Origin: Epiperipatus broadwayi
Taxonomy: Eukaryota; Onychophora; Udeonychophora; Euonychophora; Peripatidae
NCBI GenBank assembly: GCA_028023455.1
Contig: JAQFVV010012671.1
Span: forward strand, 496,001 to 560,000
Direction of reading: 5' to 3'
Length of the DNA: 64,000 nucleotides
Numbering within the stretch: the stretch's first letter is position 1; every line of letters begins with the position of its first letter. The notes under the pieces are model-generated. The model had not been told where the DNA came from and made no database searches. It saw only the letters and a program-made list of their open reading frames with translations. Below, one piece after another: positions 1 through 12,189 of the stretch. The translations under genes were made by a program, and so were the position numbers.

Positions 1-200
1 AAAAAATAAATTGAAAAACAGATTGCAACAGCATTTAATAAATTAATTTTTTAATACATACCTACATATAAAAAAATCTAAGCATTTAAAATTTGAAATA
101 AAGATGTTGGAAAATGTGAAATCTTACAAAGAAAGATTAATTAAAGAAAGTTATAAAGTATGTAAAAACATTTTAAATAAGAATTGCTATATCTATCTAT

Positions 201-299
201 CACATGATCACCATTTTTTATGCTTGCACATAACTGTTATTAAAACAGGCAAAACTCTCCATACAGTAGTGCCAGCCAGAGTAATAAATGGATGCCAGA
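201..299 (+). repeat. MITE-A, partial copy (one arm)
   Basis: This is one arm of a short inverted-repeat element also present at 631-775 and 41834-41996. Shared blocks are CACATGATCACCATTT, a TATGCTT(G/A)CACATAACT block and AAAACTCTCCATACAG followed by AGTGCCAGCCAGAGTA. The matching right arm is missing here. It is non-coding; the 69-codon frame across it has no recognisable product. Confidence 0.7.
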
Positions 300-630
300 A
301 GGCTTGTGCATAAAAACTCCATCTAGTGCCTACTCATCCAATATCCCCAGACTAGTTTTTGGCTTGTGACCTTTGTCAGTGAGGAGCTTTGGATCTGAGA
401 GCAATGCACCTAGATCTTAGGATCTAATGCAACCTTCCAGAAGCTACCTTTTATCTCTACTTAACTACAAAACTATGAAAATAAAATTAAAAACAATAAT
501 ATTTTCAATCTAAGCTCAATAGCTTGTATAGCCATATGGGTCTGAACTCTGTTCAGTCCTCATACATTTTGGTGTCTTTGGTTCTTTAATAACCATAGCC
601 ACCACTATCCTATTAGGCAGGATTCATGTT

Positions 631-775
631 AAACCACTAAACATCACATGATCACCATTTCTTATGCTTACACATAACTTATTAAAAAACAGAAAAAACT
701 CTCCATACAGCAGTGCCAGCCAGAGTAAATACTCTGGCCGGCACTGAGTGACACTATTATATGGAGAATTTTTCT
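631..775 (+). repeat. MITE-A, second copy
   Basis: The left arm runs from AAACCACTAAACATCACATG through ACTCTCCATACAGCAGTGCC. A short internal palindrome (GAGTAAATACTC) follows, then part of the inverted right arm (CACTATTATATGGAGAATTTT). Compared with the copy near 41.9 kb the right arm is truncated. Seen directly in sequence; the class (non-autonomous DNA transposon) is inferred from the inverted repeats and multiple copies. Confidence 0.7.
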
Positions 776-789
776 ATATCTATCTATGT

Positions 790-2850
790 TAATATATAAA
801 TGTGAATATTTGTTTATTTGTGATTTTATATCTCAACAAATATTACACCAATCTAGATGAATCCTGAATGATATGATTTTCCTTCTTTTCTTACATAGAA
901 TTTTATAGGCTGTAAATTTTTGCTTTATAATATTTAATTATTTAAAAACTTTGGTAATGTGCAATTTATATATATATATAAAATAAATTTAGATAAATTA
1001 ATAAATGTTTTAAAAAAAGAAGAGATTGGAAATTTTGAATGGGATTTATATTGTAAATTACCTGTACCCATGCTTTAGCATAAAAGAGTGTAATGTTGAT
1101 AATTAAAGTATATTTAAATAATGTTTACATGACATAATATCTATAGCAGGTAAAACTGAACTACGTTTATAAAAATGCATTGCAATAGTCATTTTTACCT
1201 ATTGTTATTAATTTGATATTATTATGTTATATAAATATTATTTAAATATATTTTTAATTATCTACTACATTTTATTATTTTATTCAGCTAATGAAAGCAA
1301 AGGTGTAGTTTATAAATATTTGATATATTAGCAGCTTTTTCTCCTCCAATATTATGTCATCAATCTTTTTGATCAAAGTTCCTTTTTTATCAACAAATTT
1401 TCATCTTCTAATTTATTCATTTTTACTCCTTTCATCTCATTATTATAAACTCTCTTTATATATTATCGCATACTTTTGACTCACAATTCACCCAATTCTT
1501 ATTCTTGTTTTCAAAAATTTAAATTTTAATTTTGTAAATCTATTAAAGTTTTTCTCACACAATCATTTTTCCTTTATTTCTTTACAAAATCATCAGCTGC
1601 TATTCTTTATTTCTCCATTTTATTCATCATCCCTCTAATCTTTTCTTATGTTAAAGTTATTGAATAACAATACCAAAAGCGTTCTCCTCTCCCATAGTGT
1701 TCCCTTTATACAATGTTTTTTTTTACCCATAACTATAGAAATGCATAAGTTCAATTTATCAGACACGAACATAAATTTTCAAAAAATGAACAAATATTGT
1801 TATTTATTAGATTGAAAATTATCATACATCTTTGAATCTTGGATAAACCAATTTTAATAATATTCAAATATTAGCTATAATATTATACATAGGTGCAAGA
1901 CAATCTGCTTTTTTAAACATTATTTCACTTTTTAAAATTCTTTTGTGAAATGCTTATAATCCAGAAGCCCATTCTTATATTTTAAACATAAGGTTGCAGA
2001 TATTGAGAAAAAACTATACCAATGACTCCCAAGATGCATTTTGACAAATTAACTGCTTTTTTCTATCCCAATTCCCACTTTAATTTTCAAAAAATATTCA
2101 TTAAAAAAACTATGTGGGTTATTTACAGACCAATGTGGACATGAAAGCTCATGATAATTGAGCTTGACACTAAATATGTGATTGTAGATTGTAAGATAAG
2201 AAAGCAAAAGAAAATAAGGAGAGAATAAGTAAAAAGCATAGGGCAGAGACAAAAAAACTTTATATCAAAACGGTATCTAGGCAATGATAAGTCAATATCT
2301 TATTGTATAAGTTTCTTGGTCTAGCTCTGCTTATTGATTATATACAGTTAATCTTCGTATAATAGCATGATTTTGGTTATGTTTGCATTATTCAGTAAAA
2401 TGTAATGGTTAGGTAGAATATTTATATATCTGTAAAATACACATACACAAAATACTAATTATTTACAGTTAAGCCTTAGATCATAATGGAATGACTTTCA
2501 GATGTAAGCAGCGACTCTCAATTAAATTTCTTATTACATGTCACGTGTAAATTCTTTGAAAGACTAAATTTAGGATCTAAGAGTGATAGCATATAATTTC
2601 AACCTTCTATGAAATTTAGATCCAAAGCAGAACAAAACAATTTTAATTAAAAATGCATTTATATATTTTATTGATGCAACTTTTTTTTTATTGCATCCAT
2701 AAGAGGGTTACATTTACAGTATAGCTTAGAAAAAATATCAATAAATAAAATAACATTTTGTTGATGTGATGTGATGCACTGTGACTTCTTATATGGATTC
2801 AGGAACTTCTCAGCAACTATGCCCAGAAAAATCTGTTGGCCGCTTTACCT
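790..2850. other. AT-rich spacer, no gene seen
   Basis: Reading frames are short and biased by composition. There are a few TA runs (around 970). I see no recognisable protein, RNA gene or terminal repeat. Confidence 0.6.
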
Positions 2851-2859
2851 TTCCTTTCC

Positions 2860-3480
2860 ATTCCCCACCCTAAGTTTGTCCATATCCTGCTCCATTCCAT
2901 TTCCACAACATAATCTTTGTCAACTTCATGGCTTTTATATCTAAATCCTCTTTATCTTTTCCAAACTAAAAATCAATAACCCACTTTCTGTATAATCACT
3001 TTCCTTATATTTATTCTTCCATAACTTTATTATTTGTATCCTTCCTACTTTCAGGCATTTACATTCAATTAACAGATGCCTAATATTTTCTCTATCTTCC
3101 TTACACAACTTTTAGACTAAATTACACACATTTCCCCATTTATATGTATAATCCCCTGTTGCTAAAGATTCTGGTCAAACCTTAAAGTCTGTTCAAGCCT
3201 TAAACAGTAAACTACTTTCCTTGCTATTATCACAAATTAACTCACACTCAATATTCCATTTACTTCTATATGTATTTAAACTCTTTTTAGTCTACATACT
3301 AGTTCTCCATCTCTCCAACTCCCTATTCTTTATTAATGCATGTATTCTTCTATCCGATTCCTTACCACTACAACACTCAACAATTCTCCTAACACAATCA
3401 TCCCACCTTTTGTACAAGTATACTGATATAAATTCTTTAACCAAATCTTCTGCAAACCACATTATCTTTCTCACCCCCCC
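2860..3480 (-). pseudogene. Relic of the C-terminal end of a non-LTR retrotransposon (LINE)
   Basis: Read on the minus strand this stretch is a broken LINE pol tail. Between about 3140 and 3020 one frame gives WGNVCNLV, a stop, then LCKEDRENIRHLLIEC, which fits the Cys/His zinc-binding pattern found near the C-terminus of many LINE proteins (C-x2-C, then H and C about 12-16 residues on). Another minus-strand frame, 3474-3292, contains RRIVECCSGKESDRR and ends in ELERWRTSM, a plausible upstream part. Several stops and frameshifts separate the pieces. The plus strand looks pyrimidine-rich only because the minus strand was coding. The clade cannot be fixed because no RT core is preserved. Confidence 0.55.
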
Positions 3481-3539
3481 CCCCTTGTTACCTGCTCTTT
3501 ATTCATAACCCAATTAAATACTATTTTCCCTTGCGCCAG

Positions 3540-4260
3540 TAAATAGATTGAATTGTTTCTTTACATTTCATGAATTAATATTAACTAATCGTTTGTTTAA
3601 ATAAAGATTTTAAAAACACCTTACATTTTTAAATAAACAAACCTTTTTATTAATAAGTAAAAGAAGTAATAAAAAATATGAAAGTGTTTAGATAACTTCT
3701 TCTTTTAAATTTTTCACTTATAAATTCAAAGTTTATTATAGATAATTTTTTTTTATATGATTAGATATATTATCTTTTTATACATTTGAATGCTTGCCAA
3801 AATCAATATTTTTAATCGTTAAAAAAACCCTAAACAAATTATATTTAGTAACATATGTTCGCAAAACAGTGAGAAATATATTATGTTCTGCGAGTATATA
3901 TAAATATAGAAACGCAATCGAGTCTCACAACAACATTTATATAATTAATATTTCACTATATATGTGATGGAACTCCAAATAACGTAGTTTTAAACAAAAA
4001 AAAAAGAGTTAAGTATGATAAAGATTTTTGGCTAAAAGCAAACTATTATCAACAATTATCAAGTTAAACTGATGCTAGGTGCACTCATTAGCCAAAAGAG
4101 GGTTGAATTATCATATTTTATTCGACAATAAATAATCTCTCATGCAAGCATGCATATAATATTCTATATTCATTATATTTTTGATATCAAATAGTACAAC
4201 TATATATTACAACAACAATAATATTTTTTGTTTTTGTTTTTCAAATAAAATAATTAAATG
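3540..4260. other. AT-rich spacer
   Basis: No coding or structural feature recognised between the LINE relic and the SINE pair. Confidence 0.6.
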
Positions 4261-4268
4261 GTGAAAAA

Positions 4269-4345
4269 GCTTTGGTGGCTTAGAGGTTAGCATAGCTGCC
4301 TTAGTAAAGCAGCTGGCCCGGGTTCCCTTCCCGGTCAACGTTTTG
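4269..4345 (+). mobile_element. tRNA-derived SINE-A, copy 1
   Basis: A tRNA-like head with an A-box-like GGTGGCTTAGAGGTTAGCAT and a B-box region GGGTTCCCTTCCCGG, followed by TTTTGACATATAT. The same head appears at 4419, 37063 (minus) and 40318 (minus) with different flanks, so this is a dispersed tRNA-derived repeat and not a tRNA gene. The B box has lost the canonical TTCGA core. Confidence 0.65.
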
Positions 4346-4418
4346 ACATATATATAGATAAAAGAGTATTTGAAAAAAAAACTTGATACAATTTTATAAT
4401 TCAGTGAGAAAACTATTA

Positions 4419-4515
4419 AGCGTTGGTAGTTGAGTGGTCAGCACGGCTGCCTTACAAGCAGTTGTATAGGGTTTGTGGGTTCGTTTCTCGGACGATGCTT
4501 TGACTCATGAAAAAA
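4419..4515 (+). mobile_element. tRNA-derived SINE-A, copy 2
   Basis: An A-box-like TGGTAGTTGAGTGGTCAGCA is followed by GCTGCCTTACAAGCAG and a B-box-like GGGTTCGTTTCTCGG, then GATGCTTTGACTCATG and an A-rich end. It is the second of two same-strand copies about 75 bp apart. The tRNA-like arm pairing is imperfect, so a functional tRNA is unlikely. Confidence 0.7.
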
Positions 4516-4519
4516 CTAT

Positions 4520-5860
4520 TAAACCAAAAAAAATGTCAATGTTCATTTAAGTGTAGTGTCAGTGTTCAAAACATTTATTTAATACTTTGAGATAGACAGT
4601 ATTAAGACCAATGAATGCATTTATTAAAGATGGGAGAGCAATTGTGATTAGAAGCCAATGTTAACTAAAAATGTGGTAAACATAAAAATACAGTTACAAA
4701 TATAAACAGCATAAAAAAAACAAATTACTGCAGATATTATCTTATATCTGAACACTCCAAAGTCTATATAAACAATTTAATATGGGTGAATTTAACAATA
4801 ACCATGATAAGAATGTCATAATATAGACATGATAATGTCTAATAAAGATAAAAAACTGGAAAAAAAGATAACTAGAACCATGATATATTTGGTCAAATTA
4901 TCACCTATTTTTAATGGTACAAATGACTTCGGTATGTTATTATGCAGATCTAAATTTGAAATGCTAGAATAAATTATGGTAAGAATGTGGCAAGAAGTGG
5001 CAAACTATTTATGATGATGAACATGTGTTAGAACTAGATCATAGCAACCTGTTGCCTGGTTAACTATAACCTGAATTTAAGCAGACAACCTAGTTTTATA
5101 TTTGGAAATTGAAAAGAGAAGCCTCTAAAATAATTGGAAATATGATTATAGTTTTATGATGTGAAAATGGATATCTTAATAATTTCTTGGCTTAATCACT
5201 CTTCTATATGATCACTTCACAGCTATAAATTTACACTACCTATGCATTCAAATATTGGATTAATAATATGAAGATTGCATGTTAACATTCTGGTATTTTC
5301 AATTATCCTATATAAATATTATTGGGTCTTTGGGGATATTCATGAAGAATAAGTAAAAAGTTAATATTTTCCAGTAATCATGTAGAATGCATTAGTTCTT
5401 GTCCCAAATAATGATATATTAATTAGCATATCATAGGTGTTTCTTTATTTTGTTCATTCCTTTTATGTGAGTGTGATGATTAACAAAAGAGAATATATTA
5501 TTAACAAATTGATTGAAGTACATACTCATATGTATAAATAAAATGTATTAATGCTTTTCAGGACAATATAGCTAAGTGTTTTGTGAACCTCAAATATTCC
5601 CATACTAAACATAAGGTCAATGTAAGATAAAGTAAAATAAAAAAAATAAAAATGATCATATACTTAATATTTTAAACAACAACAACAAAAATGGCAAAGT
5701 ACATTATATTTTTAGGATACTTTTTTAAAGCATTTACGTATTTATATTTTTTAAAAAGTATGAAATAGATATCTAGTTTTTGGAAGGAATAATAATATGC
5801 ACAGATAAAAAAATATACATTGGTATTTATGCTATGTGCTGCATTATATATATATGCAAA
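4520..5860. other. AT-rich spacer
   Basis: No protein similarity, terminal repeat or RNA gene recognised. Confidence 0.6.
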
Positions 5861-5862
5861 TA

Positions 5863-6056
5863 TTAATTAATTAAGTACCACATAAATATGTAAATTGCTA
5901 ATGTTACCACATTTACACTTCTTATAGAAATTCATTGAATCATATAGTTTTACATATGAAAACACTTGTTAAAAATTAACTAATTTTTTTCTAGACACAT
6001 TTCTGTCAATTAAACCTGAATGGGACACCATTTGAGATCACATCAAACATGGTAAT
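5863..6056 (-). repeat. Dispersed ~210-bp repeat, inverted copy
   Basis: The reverse complement begins TTTGATGTGATCTCAAATGG, continues GGTTTAATTGACAGAAAT and ends near ACATATTTATGTGGTA. It matches the plus-strand copies at 6872-7078 and 7226-7440 across their length with many substitutions. Non-coding, family unknown. Confidence 0.6.
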
Positions 6057-6871
6057 ATAGTTTCTATTCAAATATATCTGCAATATTCAGTATGAGATTA
6101 AAAGTTAGAACATGATTTTTAGTGTGATTTAATTAAAGCCTCCCTGGTAAATGTTTAACAATAATTGTAAAGACAGAATTGATAATGTAATTCATTTTAA
6201 AATAACCTTGCCTTCAAATGTACATTTTAAATAAATAAATATTAATTAATTAAATACCACTTAAATATGCTATACAATGAAGCTGTGAACTGTGCTGTAT
6301 TATTATACATGACTTCAGTTATATGCTATGCAATATATATATATAAACAAACAAATAAAAATGTAATAAACAAAAAAAAACATACCAAAATCTGTAAAAT
6401 TTAATACATTTTATGATATGTGAGCAGCCATTTTCCAAACTCTGAGCACTATACATCATCACATTAAAAACCAACAACTAAAATTTGTAAATAAATTTTA
6501 CAATATGACAGCAACTACTTTTTTTATCTTAAAATATTATATATGATCATTTTTATTAGTAAATTTTTTTTGATTAATGTTGAAAGCACAGATTTTATTC
6601 TTACATTATTATCCTTTCTAAATTTGATGAATAGCACTTCACAATTTTTTTTTTTAAATGTAATACTAAAATTTTTCGTTATCATTCTTATAAGAATTGA
6701 CAAAGTAAGACTTATAATGCAACTTATTTTTAAATAATTTTATCTTTAAATAAGCATTTTAAATATGAAAATAATAATTAAATACACCCTCTATAAAAAG
6801 TAATAAAAATTTACAATCTTATCTATAGTAAAACTTGATGAAATATCATCTAACCTCTTGCATAACATGTA

Positions 6872-7078
6872 TTTGGGTGTGATCTCAACTAATCTTCCAA
6901 ACAGATGATATTAGGTTTAATTGACAGAAATATATGTCCTGCAAGAGGTTATTTAATTTTTCATCAAGCATTGATGTATAAAATACTGCAAGTTTCTATA
7001 AGTTTCTTTAGAGGGAATAAATTCAATGGCATTAATGCATTACATATTTATATGGTATTTAATTGATTAGTACTTGCA
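6872..7078 (+). repeat. Dispersed ~210-bp repeat, direct copy
   Basis: Contains TGTGATCTCAACTAATC, AGGTTTAATTGACAGAAAT, TTCATCAAGCATTGATGTAT and ACATATTTATATGGTATT in the same order as the copy 350 bp downstream. Confidence 0.6.
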
Positions 7079-7225
7079 TATTTAAAATATTTACTTAAAG
7101 ACAAGATTATTTTAAAATGAATTGGATTAACTTTGTCTTGTTAATTAACATTAAGTTGAATACTTTAGTTGAATTACTGCTAAAATTCACATTCTAATTT
7201 AAACATAAAATTGAGTGTTGTGTTG

Positions 7226-7440
7226 ATATGTTTGATGTGATTGCAACTGGTCTCCTGAGTAGTTGATGATGTTAGCCTTGATTAACAGAAGCACATATTC
7301 TATAAGAAGCTAATTGATCTTCCATCAAGCATTATTTGTATATAGGATCCTAAGTTTTTATAAATTGCTATAGAAGACATAAATACAATACAATTAATAG
7401 ATTACAAATTTATATGACATTTAATTATTTAATATTTTAT
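7226..7440 (+). repeat. Dispersed ~210-bp repeat, direct copy
   Basis: Contains GTTTGATGTGATTGCAACTG, TTGATTAACAGAAGCACAT, TTCCATCAAGCATTATTTG and CAAATTTATATGACATTT. Collinear with 6872-7078 but well diverged. Confidence 0.6.
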
Positions 7441-7790
7441 AATGGATGTCAATAATTATTTGTTTTTAAAAATAATTTATATAAACTATAAACTTGAAAT
7501 CACACCATTATCCAAACAGAGGCATAATACAGTCAATATTTTAATATTAATTATACTAATAGTCACACCAGGATCACATTTCAAGATGGTTACACCTGCT
7601 CTATAACTGCTAAAAGTAACATATCTCTCCTATGAATACTTTTTATTTATACTGAGCTTAAACCTCTTGGATGCCATCCCAAATTTACTGTCATATTCTA
7701 AGAGAAGATTTTAAATGCTTCCAGCACTTGATTCCACAGTCAGCTCAAATAAATAAGAAACTTCTCTAGCTTAGGCCAGAAGTAATGTGA

Positions 7791-8435
7791 TTGATAATAG
7801 TATTTATTATAAGATTTATCCTTCTGCTGCAATATGCCCCAATATTTTTTTCAAATATAAAACTGCATAAAAAATGGACCATTACATTTAATGGTTGGTT
7901 GGGATGGGGGAAGTATTCTGAAACATGTTGTTTAATTGAGAAAATGCTACAAAAAATTCTTCATTTTGATAAATATACAATATGTTCTTCATTTGATTTT
8001 GTTAATAAAATCTGTTATGTTAGGATTGATGTTAATGTTGTAATATGTACTCTAGATGTAAGTGAAATGTATGGATCAATTGATCGATTAGCATCTATTG
8101 AAATTATTTCCAACGCATTAAGTTTAAAAAATGTTAATGCAAAAATAATAAAATTTATAACTGAAACATTAAGCTTTATTGATGAAAATATTTATACAGT
8201 TTTTAAGAAGGATTTTTATAAAATGGACAGTGGCTGGCCAATGGGTTTATCTACTGCTACTCAAATATGTAATTTTGTAATTTCTACATATGAAGAAAAT
8301 ATTTTGAAAAAGGAATATTATCAAAAAAATACTACTGTATATTATCGATATGTTGATGATGTTTTTGTATGTGGCAAACCAAATACAATTAATGATTTGT
8401 TTAAAGAATTAAATGGTTTCAAAGGTCTAAAATGA
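7791..8435 (+). pseudogene. Penelope-like reverse transcriptase, copy 1, RT core
   Basis: The frame of 214 codons holds most of the RT palm. Visible landmarks are NIKLHKK near residue 25 (the K-x-HK block at the start of Penelope RT), CTLDVSEMYGSID near 87-99 with the motif A aspartate, GWPMGLSTA near 145 (motif B region) and YYRYVDDVFVCG near 182 with the catalytic YVDD. It ends at a TGA where copy 2 has a TGG (tryptophan) codon. The same frame continues beyond with IQFLDFKII, equivalent to the family's FLD block, then meets a further stop near 8560. The ATG at 7791 is upstream of the homologous region and is probably not a true start. An intact element would copy its own RNA at a nick made by its nuclease. 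Confidence 0.8.
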
Positions 8436-9325
8436 ATAAAAGCAGATGAAAATTTAATGTGCATTCAGTTTCTTGATTTTAAAATAATTAGAAATAAATG
8501 TATGCTAGATTACTGTATGACCATTAAACCAATAGTAAAAAGAGAATTATATTCTATATAAATCAAAAGTATCAATGTCACACAAAATGGTAGATTTGAA
8601 GTCCTTCTTATTTAGAAATAATAGTTTTTGCAAATATTCATTGGATAAAAGCAAAAATACTGAAATATATTCGATTGAATTGTTAAATGTCGGCTAGAAT
8701 TATAATCATATATATAATATTATTAGAGATTTTAATACAAAATATAAGAATAACAATTTTAATAATAATATTGATTCTCATGCTAATAAAAAAAAATATA
8801 TTTCGAATGATCAAGTAAATTTTATAAGGAAAATTTATAATGGTATATGTGATATTACATTTTACACATCTCCTACATTAAAAAAATTAATAAATAACTC
8901 TAAAGATAAAACCTCATTTATAAATAAAAATTGTGTCATTTATAAATGGATATGTAGGTGTGGTAGTGAATATATAGGTGAATCGAGATGTATGTTGGAA
9001 AAAAGAATTAAAGAGCACTTGCTGTTATTAAAACGGGTTCAGAAATCGAAACAAAATTGTAAAGTAGATAATAATATTTCAGCATCTGTTTTTTTACGAC
9101 ATAATAAGTCATATATTTATGGTTTTGACTTTATTTTTAATAATGTAAAAATATTGCAAATTGAAAAAAATAACAATAAAAGCAAAATAAAGGAAGCTAT
9201 GCTAAAATACAAATATGACTCAATTAACAGGCAGCCAGCAAATGTTGAGATCACAGAATTGTGGGAAGGTTAGCCTTTCAAATTGTTAGTTGGCAAAGAT
9301 TACTAGGATAATTGAAAGTGCTTCT
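7806..9325 (+). mobile_element. Penelope-like retroelement, copy 1 (5'-truncated, decayed)
   Basis: This insertion carries the RT core and C-terminal GIY-YIG nuclease of a Penelope-like element. Similarity to copy 2 starts near 7806, at the equivalent of residue motif KLHK, and runs through the shared 3' tail with ATTGAAAGTGCTTCT near 9310. The upstream part of the RT is absent. Flanks of this copy show no clear target-site duplication. Confidence 0.8.
8436..9273 (+). pseudogene. Penelope-like element, copy 1, C-terminal part with GIY-YIG nuclease
   Basis: After the first stop the reading frame is interrupted at least twice more. A TCACACAAAATGG block near 8578 matches the conserved MSHK region of copy 2 in a shifted frame. 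From about 8936 an open stretch reads VIYKWICRCGSEYIGESR and MLEKRIKEH, the GIY-YIG core with the tyrosine, YIG and R-x3-H positions. The last open frame (8992-9273) ends NRQPANVEITELWEG, shared with copy 2. The cysteine pair is C-x-C. Confidence 0.75.
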
Positions 9326-9329
9326 AAGT

Positions 9330-10955
9330 GGATAAAATTTTTAATTATCTAATTACTGTATTTACACATATTTAATTATATAATTACATATATATGTTTA
9401 TGAAACTTATACATGTATATAAACACAATCTCTCTTTTTATTCAAAAAAGGTGTAACTAGAAATTCAAATAGCCTTGAAAATTTTTTTTAAGAAATAGTA
9501 ATCTTTAAAACGTCATTGAGAAATTTGAGTGTTTTCTCTCTCCTTCCCTTTAACTAAATACCATTTACATAATTCTGTTGTTTTTTTCTTAAAAAATAAA
9601 AAAGTAATCTATCTATTCCACAATAGACTTTCAATAGTGATATGATAGATTGTCATTCATCATACATTAATTCTGCTTTTGAAAAAAATACATAATCTAG
9701 ACAGGCACTATTTACAAACCAAACTATTAAATAAAATCACTATCAAGTAGAAATATATATATAAAGAGAATTTAATAATTTTATATAAATTAATATATAT
9801 AATGCACAGATGGCAAACTAATTATATAATTATTTAAAGTTAAAAATCTAAAAACAAGATTGATTTTAATATAAAAGAATTTATTTTTAATTTTAGAATG
9901 GAAATGATTTTCTATAATGACATAATAGCAAACAGGCCCCTAGGCATAAAATCATATAAGAGATAAATTAAAAAATACTAATGATAAAATTTAGAGTTGC
10001 CGCTCTAAAGCAAGCTGGCCAATAATGATAGAAATAAACACATGATCTACAGAGAAAAGTCATCAATGCCAATAAGAACAGTGCCAAGCCAGGCAAGATC
10101 ATTCCTGGAATTTGATGATAAAAATTCAAAATGATATAAAAAGAAAACTTTTAAGTGGTAATGGAGATTTGGGGTGCTCTTGCTGATTGCATGTTATTGA
10201 AACATATTTTGTTATGTGTATTGCACACTCCAAAATGTAGAGGTCATGCAATAAATTATGTTTCCTGTATTTACACCAGCTGAGGCAGCCTCCAGAATGA
10301 TGGTTCCTAGAAACTGGCCAGCAACAGATTCATCTTCACCTAGGACAATATCAATATGGGATGGAAGGAACTGTGAACATAGTTGTGTGATGTATTAAGG
10401 ACTACAAAGACAGACTTCAATAAATCTACAGTAATGGAAAGTATAAACTTTTGATTTAAATGAACTTTAAATATATAATACAAACTTTTCTAAGTAGTAA
10501 TTTTAATTGTCACTTAATTTTTAAAAGAAAGCTCTTATTTGACTAAAATTTTAAATTATTTATTATATTTTTTATATTGTTTGATATCATTTCCATTCTT
10601 GTAAATTTCATTTAAATTAATTATTTAAAAATAGGCATAAATGGCTACATAGATTTGTAAAATTGTTAGTTTAAGGTGTGTTAATTTTGGGCTAATTGTT
10701 TTGTAGTTGAATCCATGCTGATAGATAGATGTACAAATATTTTATGTCAATGTAATCTGGATAGGCACATTGGCTACTCATTCCCTTATGGCACATTATC
10801 ATACAGGGCATAATACCCACCTGAATGTATGGCCCAAAAGTGTGTAGCCATCATGATGCCAGTGGCCATAGATGTCTTTCCTATGCTATTTTGATTTTCG
10901 TGTGCTCTGGTTGGGAAAGTAAGCTAGAAAAGACTGCTATCCCCATTTATAGAGC
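9330..10955. other. Spacer between the two Penelope-like copies
   Basis: AT-rich to about 10.0 kb, then somewhat more mixed composition (10.0-10.4 and 10.7-10.9 kb). No recognisable gene. The mixed parts may be older repeats, but I find no second copy in the window. Confidence 0.5.
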
Positions 10956-10960
10956 ATCTC

Positions 10961-10997
10961 TTATATATATATACACACACACACTTCAATGATTTTA
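10961..10997 (+). repeat. Left direct repeat flanking Penelope-like copy 2
   Basis: A TA/CA microsatellite followed by ACACTTCAATGATTTTA. The same arrangement recurs at 12606-12639 just after the element. It is best read as a target-site duplication that includes a microsatellite; a terminal repeat of the element itself is the alternative. Confidence 0.6.
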
Positions 10998-11132
10998 AGT
11001 TTGCTCCTCGTCTGCAGTGTTTCCAAGAATCTTTGCAAATATAAAATTGCATAAAATTGTTATCCATTAAGAGTAATTGTTGATTTTGGTGGTGTTTTTT
11101 ATTATAATGCTTGTAAATATATTGAAAAAATA

Positions 11133-11447
11133 ATGCAAGATGTGCTTGGATTTGGAGATTATACGATTTCATCATCATTTGATTTTATTAATAGGATTAA
11201 AAATATAAAAATTGATAATAATGATGTTATGTGTACACTTGACATATCTGAAATGTATGGTTCAATTAATCGTATTGAATCAATAGAGATTATTGAAAGA
11301 GCTTTGTTTTTAAAATCTATAGATAATAATATTAGGAATTTTATTGTTAAAATATTAAGATTTGTGAATGATAATATATATGTTAGGTTTAATGATTGCT
11401 TTTATAAAATGAATTTTGGTTGGCCAATGGGTCTTCCAGCTTTGTAA
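11133..11447 (+). pseudogene. Penelope-like reverse transcriptase, copy 2, first RT segment
   Basis: The frame contains SSSFDFINRIKN near residue 13-24, CTLDISEMYGSIN near 34-46 with the motif A aspartate, and ends in NFGWPMGLPAL. Compared with copy 1, 11 bases are missing just after GWPMGL (TTATCTACTGCTACTCAAATA there, CTTCCAGCTT here), which shifts the frame and removes part of motif B. Sequence upstream of the ATG (from 10998) is homologous but out of frame. Confidence 0.8.
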
Positions 11448-12189
11448 TTTTTTTATTTCTAATTATGAGGTAAAGATATTGTCTCAGATAAAATATAAAG
11501 GAATTAAAGTATATTGTAGATATGTTGATGATGTATTTATATGTGCACATAATGAAATAATAGTTAATTTGTTTAATGAGTTAAATATGATTAATAATGT
11601 AAAATGGGTGTTAAATGAAGAGAAGGAAGATTCTATAAAGTTTTTAGATATATTTATTAAAAGAAATAATAATGTGTTTGATTATAATATGATTTTAAAG
11701 CCTGTGGAAATTAGGGGTTATATTCCATATAATTCTAAAGTTCATATGAGTCATAAATTAGCTGGTTTGAAGTCATTTTTATTTAGAAATGATTATTTGT
11801 GCAAAATTTCGGAAGAGCGTCGTGAAAATATTAATGTATATATTACTGATATGTTGAATGTTGGTTATGGAAGGAATATTATTTATAATACAATTACAAC
11901 ATATAATCAAAATAAGAGTAATAATAAGAAAATATTAAGTAAATTAAAAAGTGATAAATGGATTTCTATTCCTTTTATATCTAATCAACAAGCTAAATTA
12001 ATTTATAAACTTTTTAGTTGTTTGTGTAGAATTTCTTTTTTCTCTTCAAATAATATAAATGATATGATAAATAACTCCAAAGCCAAGATTTCTAAGTTTG
12101 AATTAAGTTCTGTTATATATATGTTGGAATGTGGTTGTGGAATAAAATATATAGGGGGAATCCAAATGTACATTACAAAAACGATATAA
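11416..12189 (+). pseudogene. Penelope-like reverse transcriptase, copy 2, second RT segment and start of nuclease
   Basis: Real homology begins at CNFFISNYE near residue 10. YCRYVDDVFIC near residue 33-43 carries the catalytic YVDD. SIKFLDIFIKR near 67-77 and VHMSHKLAGLKSFLFR near 109-124 are the conserved post-catalytic blocks of Penelope RTs. Near residue 232 VIYMLECGCGIKYIGG opens the GIY-YIG domain, then a one-base shift ends the frame. There is no internal stop over about 240 codons, so this is the best preserved coding remnant in the window. Confidence 0.8.

Noticed and set aside
3221-3508. Plus-strand 95-codon frame
   Set aside because: It is the shadow of the minus-strand LINE relic and has a leucine/serine-rich composition from the pyrimidine bias.
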